A DNA stretch of 64,000 bases, from positions 1 to 64,000 of the forward strand of contig QANU01020160.1 of the NCBI GenBank assembly GCA_003254905.1. Direction: 5' to 3'. The stretch is from Nissolia schottii (taxonomy: Eukaryota > Streptophyta > Magnoliopsida > Fabales > Fabaceae). Under the pieces are notes generated by a model that worked only from the letters and a program-made list of their open reading frames with translations, was not told where the DNA came from and searched no databases. Positions 23,135 through 36,075 of this stretch are shown one piece after another (position 1 is the stretch's first letter; every line of letters starts with the position of its first letter). The position numbers were made by a program, and so were the translations under genes.

Positions 23135-25727
23135 TCACTTATGGGCTCTTTTTCTTTGCCCCTCTTTCTTTGCCCTCTTCAGGGCGGATTTCACCTTGTC
23201 AATGGTATAGGTGCCTGAATTTGGTATGTTGTTGCACCTTTGAATATAGACTTTCTCTGACTGCACATCACAAACAAGAAAAAAAATAATCAATTAAACG
23301 CAACCATTGAAAAAAATAAAAAAGAAACAATACTATGAATTTAATTGCAGACCCTGTGGTTACATTAAAAGCAAAAAAGTTTAAACAGCCATACTAGAAA
23401 GAAAAAAAAAAGAGAAAAAAAAATCACTGCTCAAAACATCTAAAATTCAGTGTGTTTGCTTTTTCTATTACGTACAATAAATAAATACAAGACACTAAAC
23501 ACAAAGAGAAGTCCCTTTATGCCATTACCAATCAATACCCACATAAAGCACAAATACAAATAAATTATGGCTTTTCACTGGTGGCCGTGAAATCAAAAAA
23601 ATCACATAAAGCACAAATACAAACAAACCTAGTTGAGGGTGAATGATGTCTGAGAGATATAGGGATTCTAATTTCTAGGGTTACTTAATTTAAAAAGACT
23701 TAGTAAAATTAAAATAATAAAATGTAATTAATAAATATAATTACATAAAATGATATAAAAAGTAATGTTCGTCTAGTGATTACCATGTTACTTGGCGTGG
23801 GGAAGGTCATGGGTTCAAACCCTAAACATATGGGTATTTTTAAGTAAACAGGTCCGACCTAACAGGCCTCCTGGCTTATTCCTACCTCTAAATATAACTT
23901 TAATATTTATTATGTCAAGAATTATTCTTCTAACTTATGCTAATTAAGAATAACTTTACCTTATTTTATTAAAAAATAGCTTTGTATAACAACTTTTAAA
24001 TAAGAGAAATAATATTGAAACGTATTTTATGGATATAGTTGAACACTTTTATAGTTTAAACCATTAATTTGTATGAAAAAGTTAAAAAGTAAAATATTAA
24101 ATAATTTTTAACTCATAATATCATAAAATGCTAAGACATATGTCTCATAGTTATATACAAATAACATTATTCATAAGTAAAATGAGCACTAAAGAAACCA
24201 CAACATTAATACCAAACTAAGTAATACACAGTTGTGACTTGTCATCTTCTTCCTCTCATCTTGTGCTACTAAGTGCACATATTTCTCACTCTCCCCCACC
24301 GTCTCTCCTGACACAGAGGACAACCAGATCTGCATGATGTTTCCCTAAAGGGAATGTTGTCACACTGGTGTTGATTAGTCTCAGTTAGTCACATCCCTCA
24401 AACAACTAACTTTTTCAATCCATCATTGCATCTTAAAAGACCCAACAGATAGAATCCACAGTAATCTCCCTCCCCAACCACCACCCTGGAACTTTCGTTT
24501 TCCCCTCTCTCTCACACTACAAAACAGAGTGAACTAAAATTAAACTCCAACANTATTTCCCCCGAGCAGCCTGAATTGTTTTGCTTACCTTTATGGTGGA
24601 GTTTAAAAGATGTTGTTGCATGCTTTGTCCTTAAAGTTAAGCAATGCAAAGAATCCTATTTGAAATAAATTATTGAGTTGTGGCTTTCCTTGTTTCACAT
24701 TTAGGTTCGGTTTCGCAAAGTATTTTAATAGATGCTCCTCCTAAATATATGGTAAACAAAAAAAAATAAAAAAATCTAAGGTGAGCTTGCTCCTAAATGT
24801 TTAAGTTTAGGAATATTTTTTAGACGCAATATATTTTTTTAAAAGTTGATTTATGTTGTCTGTATTTTTCAAGATCAATATAACTTTAATATTTATTATG
24901 TCAAGAATTATTCTTCTAACTTATGCTAATTAAGAATAATTTTACCTTATTTTAATAAAAAATAGCTTTGTATAACAACTTTTAAATAAGAGAAATAATA
25001 TTGAAACGTATTTTATGGATATAGTTGAACACTTTTATAGTTTAAACCATTAATTTGTATGAAAAAGTTAAAAAGTAAAATATTAAATAATTTTTAACTC
25101 ATAATATCATAAAATGCTAAGACATAGGTCTCATAGTTATATACCAATAACATTATTCATAAGTTAAATGAGCACTAAAGAAACCACAACATTAATACCA
25201 AACTAAGTCATACACAGTTGTGACTTGTCATCTTCTTCCTCTCACCTTCTGCTACTAAGTGTACATATCTCTCACTCTTCCCCACCGTCTCTCCTGACAC
25301 AGAGGATAACCACATCTGCATGATGTTTCCCTAAAGGGAATGTTGCCACACTGGTGTTGATTAGTCTCAGTTAGTCACATCCCTCAAACAACTAACTTTT
25401 TCAATCCATCATTGCATCTTAAAAGACCCAACAGATAGAATCCACAGTAATCTCCCTCCCCAACCACCACCCTGGAACTTTCGTTTTCCCCTCTCTCTCA
25501 CACTACAAAACAGAATGAACTAAAATTAAACTCCAACATCTAAAATAACATCTTGGGAGTAGGGGCATCCAAGGAAAGAAAATAACCTGGAGTACGGGTT
25601 CTTGTGATTCAGCGGCGCCGAGCAAGCTGAGTAGGTCCCTCGTGATCGGATAGCTCTCTGAAGCCATCGCCATTCTTCCTTCTGGAGAGCTCTCGGAAGC
25701 CATCGCCATTATTCTCTCTGAAGCCAT
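23135..25727 (-). CDS. Candidate two-exon small gene of unknown function
   Basis: On the minus strand the proposed first exon (25727-25587, 47 codons) starts MASERIMAMASESSPEG and ends SQEPVLQ at a CAG/GTTATT donor. It contains an internal repeat of MAMASES. The proposed last exon (23260-23135) follows a pyrimidine-rich tract and TGTGCAG. It reads SEKVYIQRCNNIPNSG...KVKSALKRAKKEGQRKRAHK and stops at TGA 23135. Both junctions are phase 0, so direct splicing gives an 88-residue basic-tailed protein. Other exons may lie between. No family is recognised. The open exon, splice sites and phase match are seen; the gene itself is inferred. Confidence 0.4.
23766..23832 (+). repeat. tRNA-derived SINE-like fragment
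   Basis: GTTCGTCTAGTGATTACCAT resembles a pol III A box region. GGTCATGGGTTCAAACCC (23805-23822) is a good B box, about 40 bp downstream. The stretch does not fold as a full tRNA. A SINE head or tRNA relic is likely. Confidence 0.4.
23891..24552. repeat. 662-bp direct duplication, left copy
   Basis: It matches 24877-25537 nearly throughout, with only scattered differences by eye. It ends exactly at an ambiguous base (24553). It lies in the presumed intron of the minus-strand candidate gene. It holds no open frame of note. Confidence 0.85.
24877..25537. repeat. 662-bp direct duplication, right copy
   Basis: Right copy of the block at 23891-24552, 986 bp downstream. Beyond 25537 it runs on into the candidate first exon, which the left copy lacks. 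Confidence 0.85.
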
Positions 25728-25879
25728 CGCAATAGGTTGATAGATATTTTGTACTATGATCTATGACTATTGTTAATTGTTTGTATCATCACTTATTAAT
25801 AAACAATGTGTAATTATATGTTGGACCTTAAATTGTGCTTATATGTATATTTATACTTCTCCAGCGTGTCACCACCTTA

Positions 25880-26110
25880 TCTGCCAGGTACGTTAGCGTT
25901 TGTGTATATATATGCTTCCTTGTTCACGCACGACTCCTAATTTGCAAACTGATACAGTAATAGAGTAATTTTCAAAATGGTCCATATGATCAAGTAAGAA
26001 ATATTTTCCAAGCTAAAAGTAGGGGCTAAAAGTAACCCAACCAAAGCAGAAAACAACATAGTGAGCATTGTTTACTACGTACGGGTAAACAATTAGGTAG
26101 GGTGTTTCAC
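25880..26110. repeat. Dispersed repeat, copy 3
   Basis: It matches 1-89 and, more weakly, 13080-13280. It ends in GGGTGTTTCAC exactly where the truncated element B begins. Confidence 0.5.
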
Positions 26111-26763
26111 CTAAACAACTGAAAGAAAGTCATCCACCCAACAGACACCAGGTGTACCAATGTGAAATTTGTACTGGTGATCACCCAACTGATTATTGTG
26201 GAAACAGGGAGAAAGAGGTGCAATATGTTAATACTCAACAACAGCCATATCAACAATAATCAGCATTATCAACCTTGGAGGCAGGATGCAGGCCCATCTA
26301 ATAGAGCACCACCACCCTACAGGAACCAGCAATTCCAACCCCCGCACCAATTCCCAACTCATCAAAATCAACAACAACCGAATTCCAAGTTGGAGGAAAC
26401 ATTGACACAATTCATGCAGATGTCAATGGCGAACCAAAAGAATACCGATGCCTCAATTAAGAACCTGGAGATCCAAGTAGGTTAACTTGCTAAAGAAATG
26501 GAAGAGTTCAAAAAGGGATCATTTTCCGCCAACACCAAGCCAAACCCAAAGGAATCATGCAAGGCAGTTATGACTCGTAGTGGCAGGCTGACAGGACCAC
26601 CAGTTGTTGAGGAAAGTATTGAAAAAGATGAGGTTGGAGTTGAAAAAGAAGATGAGGACGAAAAAGAAAATGATGAAGAAAAAGAAGATGAGGAGGAAAA
26701 AGAGAAAGAAAAGAATAAAGAACAAGTTGAAAATAAAGAAAAAAGAAAAAGAAAAAGGGGTTA
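26111..26763 (+). pseudogene. gag remnant of element B
   Basis: A CCHC knuckle (CEICTGDHPTDYC, about 26155-26195) is followed by a proline/glutamine-rich segment and a long lysine/glutamate-rich linker. The N-terminal gag domain is absent. Confidence 0.75.
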
Positions 26764-28822
26764 GTGGAAATGAAAAAGAAAAGAAACAGAAGGAAGAGAG
26801 AGGAAAAGAAAATACAACCTTCTGCAATAAAGCCACTCCCTTATCCACAAACTCCAACAAAGGTCGATAAGGAAAGGCAATTTGCTCGATTTATAGATAT
26901 GTTCAAACGTCTGCAAATAAACATCCCGTTTGCAGAAGCTTTGGAGCAAATGCCATCCTACACAAAATTTATGAAGGAGCTGCTATCAAAGAAGAGAAGA
27001 TATCATGAGGAGGAAGTGGTACAACTAGGCGCAAATTGCAGTACTATCATACAAAATTACATTCCCCATAAGCTGACAGATCCAGGCAGTGTAACTATTC
27101 TTGTAACTATTGGGAATGTGTCAGTCGGGAGAGCATTGATAGATCTGGGAGCTAGCGTGAGCCTTATGCCCTTGTCTATGATGAAGTGGGTAGGAGACTT
27201 GGAGTTCAAGCCTACAAGAATGTCTCTGCAATTGGCATACAGATCCATCAAATTTCCGCTTGGGATAGCAGACGACGTACTAGTTCGAGTAGACAAATTT
27301 CTAATCCCTGTTGATTTTGTCATCATCGATATCTCTGAAGATACTGAGATCCGTCTCATTTTGGGAAGACCCTTCATGAGAATAGGAAGAATGGGGGATT
27401 GGCACGGATGTTAGGAAGCTGAAAATTAAAGTTCACAACGATGAAGTTCAGTTTGATATCTTCGAGGAAATGCAACACCCAGAAGATAAAGGACAATGCT
27501 TCTAGATTGATCTGCTCAATGAGGTAATAATTGAACAAAAACCCCAAGTGGTAGATTACCTGGAAATGGCACTAATCGACAGCCCAACGGAATTCACAAA
27601 AGAAGAAGAGGTTGAAATTGAGAGGTTCCTCAACAACCTAGATTCCACATCAACCATTCCTCCAAAAAAAGAAGAAAAAGAAGAAATCAAAGCAGAGGAT
27701 GCGTCAAAGACAGAAGAAAAGAGGTTAGAACTGAAACCTCTACCCCCAAATCTTAAATATGTATTTTTGCAGGGGAGAATGAAAAGCCAGTCATCATAAG
27801 CAACTTTTTGTCTCCAAAAGAAGAGGTGAGTATCCAAGTCTTGCCGAAAAATCAACAAGCACTAGGATGGACATTGGCCGATCTTAAAGGTATCAGCCTA
27901 TCCTATTGAATGCACAAGATTCTCATGGAAGATGATTACAAACCATTAAGACAACCACAGAGGAGACTGAATCCTACAATAAAAGAAGTGGTAAGGAAAG
28001 AAGTCGTGAAACTACTTGACGCAGGTATGATCTATCCTATTTCAAATAGCACATGGATAAGTCCTGTTCCAGTAGTTCCTAACAAAGGTAGTTTAACTGT
28101 TATTTCTAATGATAAAAAGGAACTGATCCCAACTAGGACTATCACTAGTTGGAGAATGTGTATTGATTACAGGAGATTGAATAAAGCCACCCTAAAAGAC
28201 CACTTCCTACTCCCATTAATGGATCAAATGCTGGAACGTTTAGCAGCCAGGCATACTACTGCTTCTTAGATGGATACTCTAGTTATAATCAAATCACAAT
28301 AGATCCAAAAGACCAAGAAAAGACTGCATTTACATGTCCTTTTGGCATTTTTGCTTATAGAAAAATGCCTTTTGGACTATGTAACGCACCAGCTACTTTC
28401 CAAAGATGCATGCTTGCCATCTTTGCAGACCTGATTGAAAAAAGTTTGGAAGTGTTCATGGATGACTTCTCTGTTTTTGGATCTTCTTTTGAGCAATGCC
28501 TGAAGAATTTAGATGCCGTACTGAAGCAGAGCATTCAAACATTCAAACAAATCTAGTCTTGAATTGGGAGATATGCCATTTTATGGTTACAGAAGGAATT
28601 GTGCTCGGTCACAGAATCTCAGCTAGAGGTATTGAGGTAAATAAAACAAAAATAGATGTCATTGAGAAGCTGCCACCTCTAATTAATGTGAAGGGGATCA
28701 GAAGCTTCTTAGGCCATGCAAGATTCTACAGGCGATTTATCAAGGATTTTTCAAAGATCGCCAAACCCCTCAGCAACCTTCTAAACAAGGATTCTCTGTT
28801 TTTTTTTATGATAGCTGTCTAA
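26764..28822 (+). pseudogene. Protease and reverse transcriptase region of element B
   Basis: Protease shows ALIDLGASVSLMPLS with the usual DLGAS core. RT shows CIDYRRLNKATLKDHF, CNAPATFQRCM and EVFMDDFSVFGSS. Athila-lineage pol, broken. Confidence 0.85.
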
Positions 28823-29023
28823 ATGCATTCAATGCATATTAAAAGCAAGTTTGACCTCTGCTCCAATAATCACTGCACCGGATTGGAACAACGATTTTGA
28901 ACTAATGTGCGATGCAAGTGATTATGCTATTGGAATTGTCTTAGGTCAAAAGAAAGATAAGGTATTCCACGCCATACACTATGGTAGCAAGGTCTTAAAT
29001 GAAGCACATATTAATTATGCTAT

Positions 29024-30605
29024 TGATAAGTGGATTTTACACCCTATCTTATTACTCTATAAATGAACAATGCATACTAAAAATGTGTGGGTTTAGTATT
29101 TAATCAATATGTTTTTGCACATTATCCTCTTTGAGAGAAAATTAAGGAAAACGGCAAGTTCAAGTATTATTTTCTTAAAATTTAATGTGTATATTTCTTT
29201 TGTAGTTTTCTATTTTAATTGTAGGAAATGAATGTTCAAGAGGATCATCGAAGATATGAAGAGAAGATGTGGCCAAGGGCAAAAGAGGAAAGAAAAAGAA
29301 GCAAAAATGGCGAATTACAGCAAGACCGCTCAGCAGTTAAACAGGCACCGCTCAGCAAAACTGAAGCAAGAATGCTCAGCGGTTAACAAGCACCGCTCAG
29401 CGGAAATGAAGCAACCGCTCAGCGTTAAACCCTTGCCGTTGAGCGAAAGTACCCCAGAGCCACTTGCATCGGCACATTTATTGCGCCACCCTAGCGCCAG
29501 CTCAGATTGCGGCGCCACCCTGCAAAAGCTGACCGGAGCATTTAATACGCCATGTAAGCCTCCGGAATTGACCTGACCGCTCAGCTCCACCGCCTCGCCG
29601 CTCAGCGAAAAGCCCCAAACAGCTCAGCGGTGGTACTAAACCGCTGAGCGGTGCCCTCGGATTTTGGCCTATAAATAGAGGGCCAAGGCTCTCATTTGAG
29701 GCATCACCCACCATCCCTTCCACCACCCATCCAAGTTCTCCTAGCCTAGAGAACATCTTCCTCCTCCTTTATTTTCCACACTTTTTCCATTTTATTTTGT
29801 GCATTTTTGGTTTATGTTAGAGTGCTTTGTAATCTTTCAAGAATTGTAACGAAGTTCTGCCGAATTATATCCAGGTTCTATTGTTTCAATCCTCCATTGT
29901 CATTTATTCTTTCTTTCTCTTTACTTATTATGAGTTTTAATTCTCCACCCATGGAGGAGTAGTTTCTTAATATCTTGCATGCGATAACTATAGATTAAGA
30001 TTAATTCGAGGTCTTGCGCTTAATAATTATGCATGAATTGTTCCACCCTTAATTAATGATATAGCGATTGCATGTTATTAGTTAAGGTTAAATCTAAGTT
30101 AATGAATCTTAACGATTGTATGATTTATTAAACTATGATTAAGGAACTTTTGGAGAACTAATTAGATTTAATTAGGTTGTGCAATTGGTACATAAATTAA
30201 TATGGGTTTTAATGCTGAGATCTTGGTTTTAATACCTGTATTAATAAATGCGTAGGGGATTGACGATCGTAGTCTCTTAAGTGAATTGCATATTAGTTAG
30301 AGATTTCAACTAATAAACAACATCTCCTTCCATGAATAATTAATTAGGAACCAATGAGAATTAATCCTTGATCTAGAAATGCCGTATGCAGGATATTGCT
30401 TTTACCATTGTTGACTTACTCGCATTTTAATTTCTCTTTATTCATCAAAACAAACCCCCCTGATTTAGTTAACATTAATTGGTTCTAAATTGCTTCTTTG
30501 GGAGACGACCTAGGTTAACCCCTTTACTACGTTCTTGAGGTTTTCTTGGTTTATAAATTATTATTTGATCGCGCACTAAAATTAACGACGTTTTGGTAAG
30601 CGTCA
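29024..30605 (+). mobile_element. Athila-like solo LTR inside element B RNase H
   Basis: It begins TGATAAGTGG and ends AAGCGTCA, 1582 bp, with exact target duplications GCTAT at 29019-29023 and 30606-30610. It is closely related to the element A LTR, with the same TATA context (GGCCTATAAATAG, about 29664) and U5 end. It therefore inserted after element B, and recombination later removed its body. Confidence 0.95.
29322..29655 (+). promoter_or_regulatory. Near-palindrome cluster in the 29.0 kb solo LTR
   Basis: About ten CGCTCAGCG-like sites lie just before the TATA box. CACCGCTCAGCGG and ACCGCTGAGCGGT are symmetric. Others are degraded on one arm. Confidence 0.5.
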
Positions 30606-33334
30606 GCTATACCTGAGAAAGAATTGCTAGCAATAGTATATGCGTTGGAAAAATTTGGGAGCTACCTAAGTGGCTCGAAGGTGGTGGTTATATATACAGA
30701 CCACGCAACCATTAAGTATTTCCTAACAAAGGCTGATAGTAAGCCAAGATTGATACGTTGGATTCTCTTGTTGCAGGAATTTAATTTGGATATTAAATAC
30801 AAAAGTGGCAAGGAGAACCTGGTGGCAGACCATCTATCCAGGTTAATGAATCCAAAGGTAACTGTCAAAGAGGCAGAAATTGTAGAAGAATTTCCTGATG
30901 AGAAGTTATTTCTCATCAAAACAAAGCCATGGTTTGCAAATATGGCCAACTACAAAGCTGCAAATGTGCTTCTTGAAGACCTAAACCACCATCAAAGAAA
31001 GAAGTCCCTTCGAGATGCTAATTACTATGTATGGGATGATCCACACTTGTTCAAAATTGGAGCTGACGGCTTGCTACGCAAATATGTAGCAAATGGGGAA
31101 ACTAGTAGCATCTTATGGCATTGCCATAATTCTCCTTGTGGTGGGCACTACAAAGGAGAGATGACAGCTGCCAAAGTCCTCCAATCTGGCTTTTATTGGC
31201 CCACTCTGTTCAAGGATGCTTATGTGAATGTGAAAAATTGTGATGCATGTCAGAGAGCAGGAGGAATTGGAAAGAGAAATGAAATGCCGCTCCAGAACAT
31301 CATAGAAGTTGAAATCTTTGACAGCTGGGGTATGGATTTCATGGGACCATTTACACCATCATTTGGCAATGAATACATTTTGGTAGCTGTTGAATATGTG
31401 TCCAAGTGGGTAGAGGCAGTGGCCACTCCCAAAGCTGATGGGAAACCAGTGATCATATTCCTGAAGAAGAACATATTCGATAGCTTTGGAGCACCAAGAG
31501 TGATGATCAGTGATGGTGGATCCCACTTTGTGAATGCTCAACTGGGCAAAGCATTGGAGCATTATGGAGTGAAGCACAAGGTGGCTTCACCTTACCATCC
31601 ACAGTCCAACAGGCAAGCAGAAGTTTCAAATAGGGACATTAAAAGAATTCTGGAGAAAACAGTTTCAAGTTCCCGAAAGGATTGGTCTCAGGAGTTGGAT
31701 GATGCTCTGTGGGCATATAGAACTGCCTATAAAGCCCCAACAGTATTAACTCCGTTCCAATTGGTTTATGGCAAATCGTGCCATTTGCCAATAGACCTAG
31801 AACATAAAGCATACTGGGCCCTGAAATTTCTGAACTTTGATTTGAATTGTGCAGGTGACAAAAGAAAGACCCAGTTACATCAACTAGAGGAGTTAAGGTT
31901 GCAAGCATACAACTCTAACAAGCTCTACAAGGGCAAAGTGAAGAAGTATCATGACTGTAAGATCACGGCAAGAAACTTCCATTCGGGCCAACAAGTGCTC
32001 CTGTTTAATTCCAAGTTGAGGTTATTCCCTGGAAAATTGAGGACAAAATGGTCATGCCCCTTTGTAATCAAGGAAGTGAAACCTTACGGGGCTGTGGAGC
32101 TTTGGAATGCCGATAAGAAAGCAACTTGGGTGGTAAATGGACAAAGACTCAAACCATACCTTGGGGAAAACACACAAAGCCTTAAACCTATGGTGGCCTA
32201 TTTGGACAAACCATGCTGAAAGTAAAACAGACGTCAAACTAATGACGTTAAAAGAGCCCTTCCTAGGAGGCAACCCAGTGTTTGTAAGTTATCATATTTC
32301 TAGATTTCAATTAAGTTTAAGTCTGCATGTAATTTTACTGGTGAAATTGAAGGATTTGGAACATCAAGGTATAAGGTGGTTGTAGTCGCCACATGGGAAC
32401 CAAAAGAGACCAAGGTATGCATCTTTTCATATCTTTTGCTCGTACTATGTAAGTAAGCTTTCAACAAATAAAAAAGGGCAAGAACAATGCATACAAAGGT
32501 CAAATATAGCCTTAAGACAACTTCTCGGCACAAGTTCCTTAGGCGATAAATGACTTTTGGCATTGATTGGTTATGTGTCATGAAGTCTTAACAAGTCTTG
32601 ACATTTTAAACTTGGTAAACAAGTTACAAATTGGCCATAATAGGGCTCAATTGAGAAATTCTGTTCAAATAAGCCCAATTATGCGATCCTTAGGTTTAGC
32701 TAAGTTAGAAATGTCATTTGTACCCAACCAAACCAATTTCTACCCTTTGGAAATAGCCACAATGCAAAATGACCTTTAAAAGGGCCTGGATGCCAAGAAC
32801 TTACAATTCTTGCAATCTTAAGTCGTGGACAAGTTTTAAATACAAATTCAAAGGGAAAGAACCACTTACAAGGCCTTGAAACAAAGAATTGTAAAATTTG
32901 ACCTCAAAGATGCACAAAATGTCCATTTGATGCATACTAGGACAAAATGGTTAAATATTTAAGGCAAAACAAATTGGGCACATTGGACAGTTCCTAAAGA
33001 GGCAGGGGAACATAATGAAATGGCATAAGGTTGGCCAAAGTTAGGCCATCCTCAAAAGATCATCAAAAGTGCCAAAACATTTTCAGGTTCTGATAGAGCT
33101 CAGCGGACAGCTGATACCACTGAGCGGCCTATACCAGAAATAGAATGTATATTTAATTTTCCCAGATACCGCTCAGCGGCCTGGGACCATAACTTAAAAA
33201 TCGAGGCCCTCGTCACAGGGCCATTTCAAAACACACACTCCCATTCTCTCGTTCCCTCTCTCGACGCCCAACGAAACGCGAGCAACCCCGAGGTTTTGCC
33301 CCCTCCCATTCGCCTTCATCCTTCCTCATTATCA

Positions 33335-34600
33335 TCATCATGCCTCGTATCAAACAGAGAGCAAAGAGAGTTCATGCGGAGGAAGCCACGCCCTCTCAGG
33401 GCTATGACACCGACAAATTCATTTCTTATGAAGCCTAGCAGATGTACCTCAAGATCAAGAACAAAAACATCCTCCCGAAAGGATTGTTAATCTCTGAGAA
33501 GACCAATTCCCAGAATTTCAAGATGAGTTGATGAAAAGGAATTGGGGAATGGTCGCCGAGCCACGAAAGTCCTACCATTCGGAGATAGTTCACTAATTCT
33601 ACGTCAATGCTTGTTCTACACTAGAGACACTCGGCTACCGTTACTCAATCGTTAATGGGATCCAAGTTTCTTTTGACAAAGAAGTCATTAATGATATGCT
33701 GGGCAGACCTTGGGACGGAACCCAGCCATGCCAGTTCCAACTCATGCTCGACGACAATGCTTTCTCCGACAATGTACGACAGGCATTAATTATCCCAGGC
33801 ATTCCTCTGCGACTATCACTGGAACCATAAAGCGGTATTGCATGCGTCGAATTACCGTGATTTGGACATCGTTCATCCTTTGGAACATCTGTCCTAATCC
33901 GCATGCGTCCGATCTTCCGGCCTACAAATGCCGCCTGTTGTGGTCCATTCTCCAGCAACACCCAATCGACATTGCTGGCATCATGTCATCTGTCATTGCT
34001 GAAGCAGTAGACAAGAAAGCTACAACTATGGTATTACCGTCCCTAATCGCTGCTCTTTGTATTTCCTGCGGTGCTTATGATATGCAGGACGAAACCCATG
34101 AAACGGAGCTCAATAAGTTCAATGTGGTGTATATCAACACTTACTGTATTGAACGCCCACTTAGCTTTGCCCTGGAAAAGCTCCATGTCTAGCCGGACCT
34201 CCCTGAGCAACCATCGCAGCCAACAGAGGCCACTACGTCTCAAACAACACCAAACAATGGTGTTTTGCAGCGGCTAGACAACATCGATAAGGAGGTAGCA
34301 ACCCAAAGACAACAACAGACCCAGCTCTCCTAACAACAGCTCCTGCTCTCTCATCAACAACAAATATGCTACTCTGCCATCACAGGCTTCTATCACATTC
34401 TCAGCACGCAGTTCAGCTTCAAAGGGCCCACCCCTGATGACTTCATACGTCAGCATCCATGGCCAGAGGATCGGCCACAGTCTAGCAGGGGGAGGCAGTA
34501 GCTGCTGCCGGAGACACCGAGATGGAGGACGACGACGAGTCGGAGAGTGCCAATTTCTGATGGAGATAGAAGGAGAGTGGAAAAGAAGAACAGAAAGAGC
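33335..34600 (+). pseudogene. ATHILA-type second ORF region of element B
   Basis: The region begins MPRIKQRAKRVHAEE and contains segments such as VNGIQVSFDKEVINDMLG and a glutamine-rich tail. This resembles the extra ORF found after pol in Athila and Calypso elements. It is broken. Whether it ever coded an envelope-like protein cannot be told from the window. Confidence 0.55.
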
Positions 34601-36075
34601 AATATCTTCAAAATTCCCCAGTGACATTTTTACAATTCCGTTGTTTTGTTTTACATTCAGTTTTATTTCTATTATTTACTTTTCGTATACGTTATTTTAC
34701 GTTTTCAGTTACAATTATCGCTTTGGTTAGTTTTACTTTTGCGTTTAGTCTATTACGCTAACGTTTGGTTGATATTATCAGCTAATATTTTAGGAAATAT
34801 ATTGATAAGATTTTGTTGTCCAGAGCGCTAAGTACAATTTGGTTCAAATTTTTTGCAAACATTTGGGAGAAAAATTGGACAAACATAAATGAAGCATAAA
34901 TTGAATAGAATCAAGGGCATGATCCAGGAGAGATTAGTATACAATTAGGGATTTTCATAATTGGTTTAAATGTGCTGTTTGTGATAGCTGCATGGGCATA
35001 ACTTTGAAACTGTCTGATATCAAGGAAATATAAACAAAGACAATTGAGGGAGTGTAGCCAAACACTGGAAAGATTGAGAGAGTCGCCATTGTTTTATACA
35101 GTTGGATTTGTTTGAGTTTCTCATTTTTGATAATTGCATGGAAAGGATAAGAAAGGATCAAGGCACTCTGTTCTTTAGTAAACCACCACTCAGCCATAAA
35201 GCCTGACCTAGTTAGGATCACCCCTTGTTACCCATTTTTGAGCTAAACATAAGAAAGTCATTTGTTATAGTCTCTGAACCCAAATGAAAAACAAAAGTGT
35301 CCCTTAATTTCTATATTAAGAGAGCATTTAGGGATTATGACAAAAGATCTAAGTTTGGGGGAAAATGAAATTTTGGCAAATAGTGATGCTACAAGAAAAA
35401 GTCAAAGAAGAAAGAACAGAAAGGTACAATAAAATGAGAAAAAAGGCCTTGATTTCAAAATTCCACAACAAGGAAAAGTGGAAAAAAGAACAAGAAATTG
35501 AGAAAAAGAAAAGACAAAAAGATGTTGGAAATTGGAGGCTAAGGGAACCAAGGAAAAAAGAGAAAAACAAAAGAGAAAAAGGTTTTAGTGCTCTTTTACA
35601 TAGAAATACTTCTTATCCAGGAAAACCAAAGTCTTTTGAAAAGTCAGGCCTCATTACAACCCTATAAAGTCCTTTTGTGATCCTTGATTGACCATGCAAT
35701 TGTTCAGAATATAGAGACAGGCAATAAATCTGATCTGCTATGATTCATTGGTCGACAAATGAGCGATACACTTACCCCATATGCAAATGGCATTCGGAGA
35801 GATTATATAAAAAATTTCCATGATTGAAAGACATTGAATTAGATGTTTGCCCATTGCATCTACCGTAAGCATAGCATTTTTCCATATTATGAAAAAATTT
35901 CCCTAAAACAACAGCATACATCTTGAAAGGTAATTGCATTTGAACTATGAGATTAATTGCAGCATATTGTTTTGTCCATAAACCTCCTATATGTTTAAAA
36001 TAGTCTTGTACATATGAATTTTGAGAACCAATACCTTTTGTTTGAGAACAAACAAAGTCTTAAGTTAGGGGGAGT
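34601..36075 (+). other. 3' non-coding region and polypurine tract of element B
   Basis: No domain is seen. It matches the minus-strand sequence of 1176-2328. A polypurine run, GTTAGGGGGAG, lies right before the LTR. Confidence 0.7.

Larger units (their letters stand above)
28823..32219 (+). pseudogene. RNase H and integrase region of element B, split by a solo LTR
   Basis: RNase H is split: MCDASDYAIGIVLGQ lies before the insertion and [17 protein letters not shown] after it. Integrase follows with the HHCC finger ([11 protein letters not shown]), [22 protein letters not shown] and [10 protein letters not shown]. It ends in the tail [18 protein letters not shown] and [10 protein letters not shown]. 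Confidence 0.85.

Noticed and set aside
23766-23832. A tRNA gene
   Set aside because: The B box is good but no acceptor stem or anticodon arm can be formed; a SINE or relic fits better.
26555-26870. Long overlapping open frames on both strands
   Set aside because: They are shadows of the lysine/glutamate-rich low-complexity linker of element B gag.
34274-34627. Minus-strand frame of 117 codons
   Set aside because: It is antisense to the second ORF region of element B and shows no domain.
35365-35667. Plus-strand lysine-rich frame of 100 codons
   Set aside because: It lies in the non-coding 3' region of element B, is low-complexity, and has no counterpart domain.
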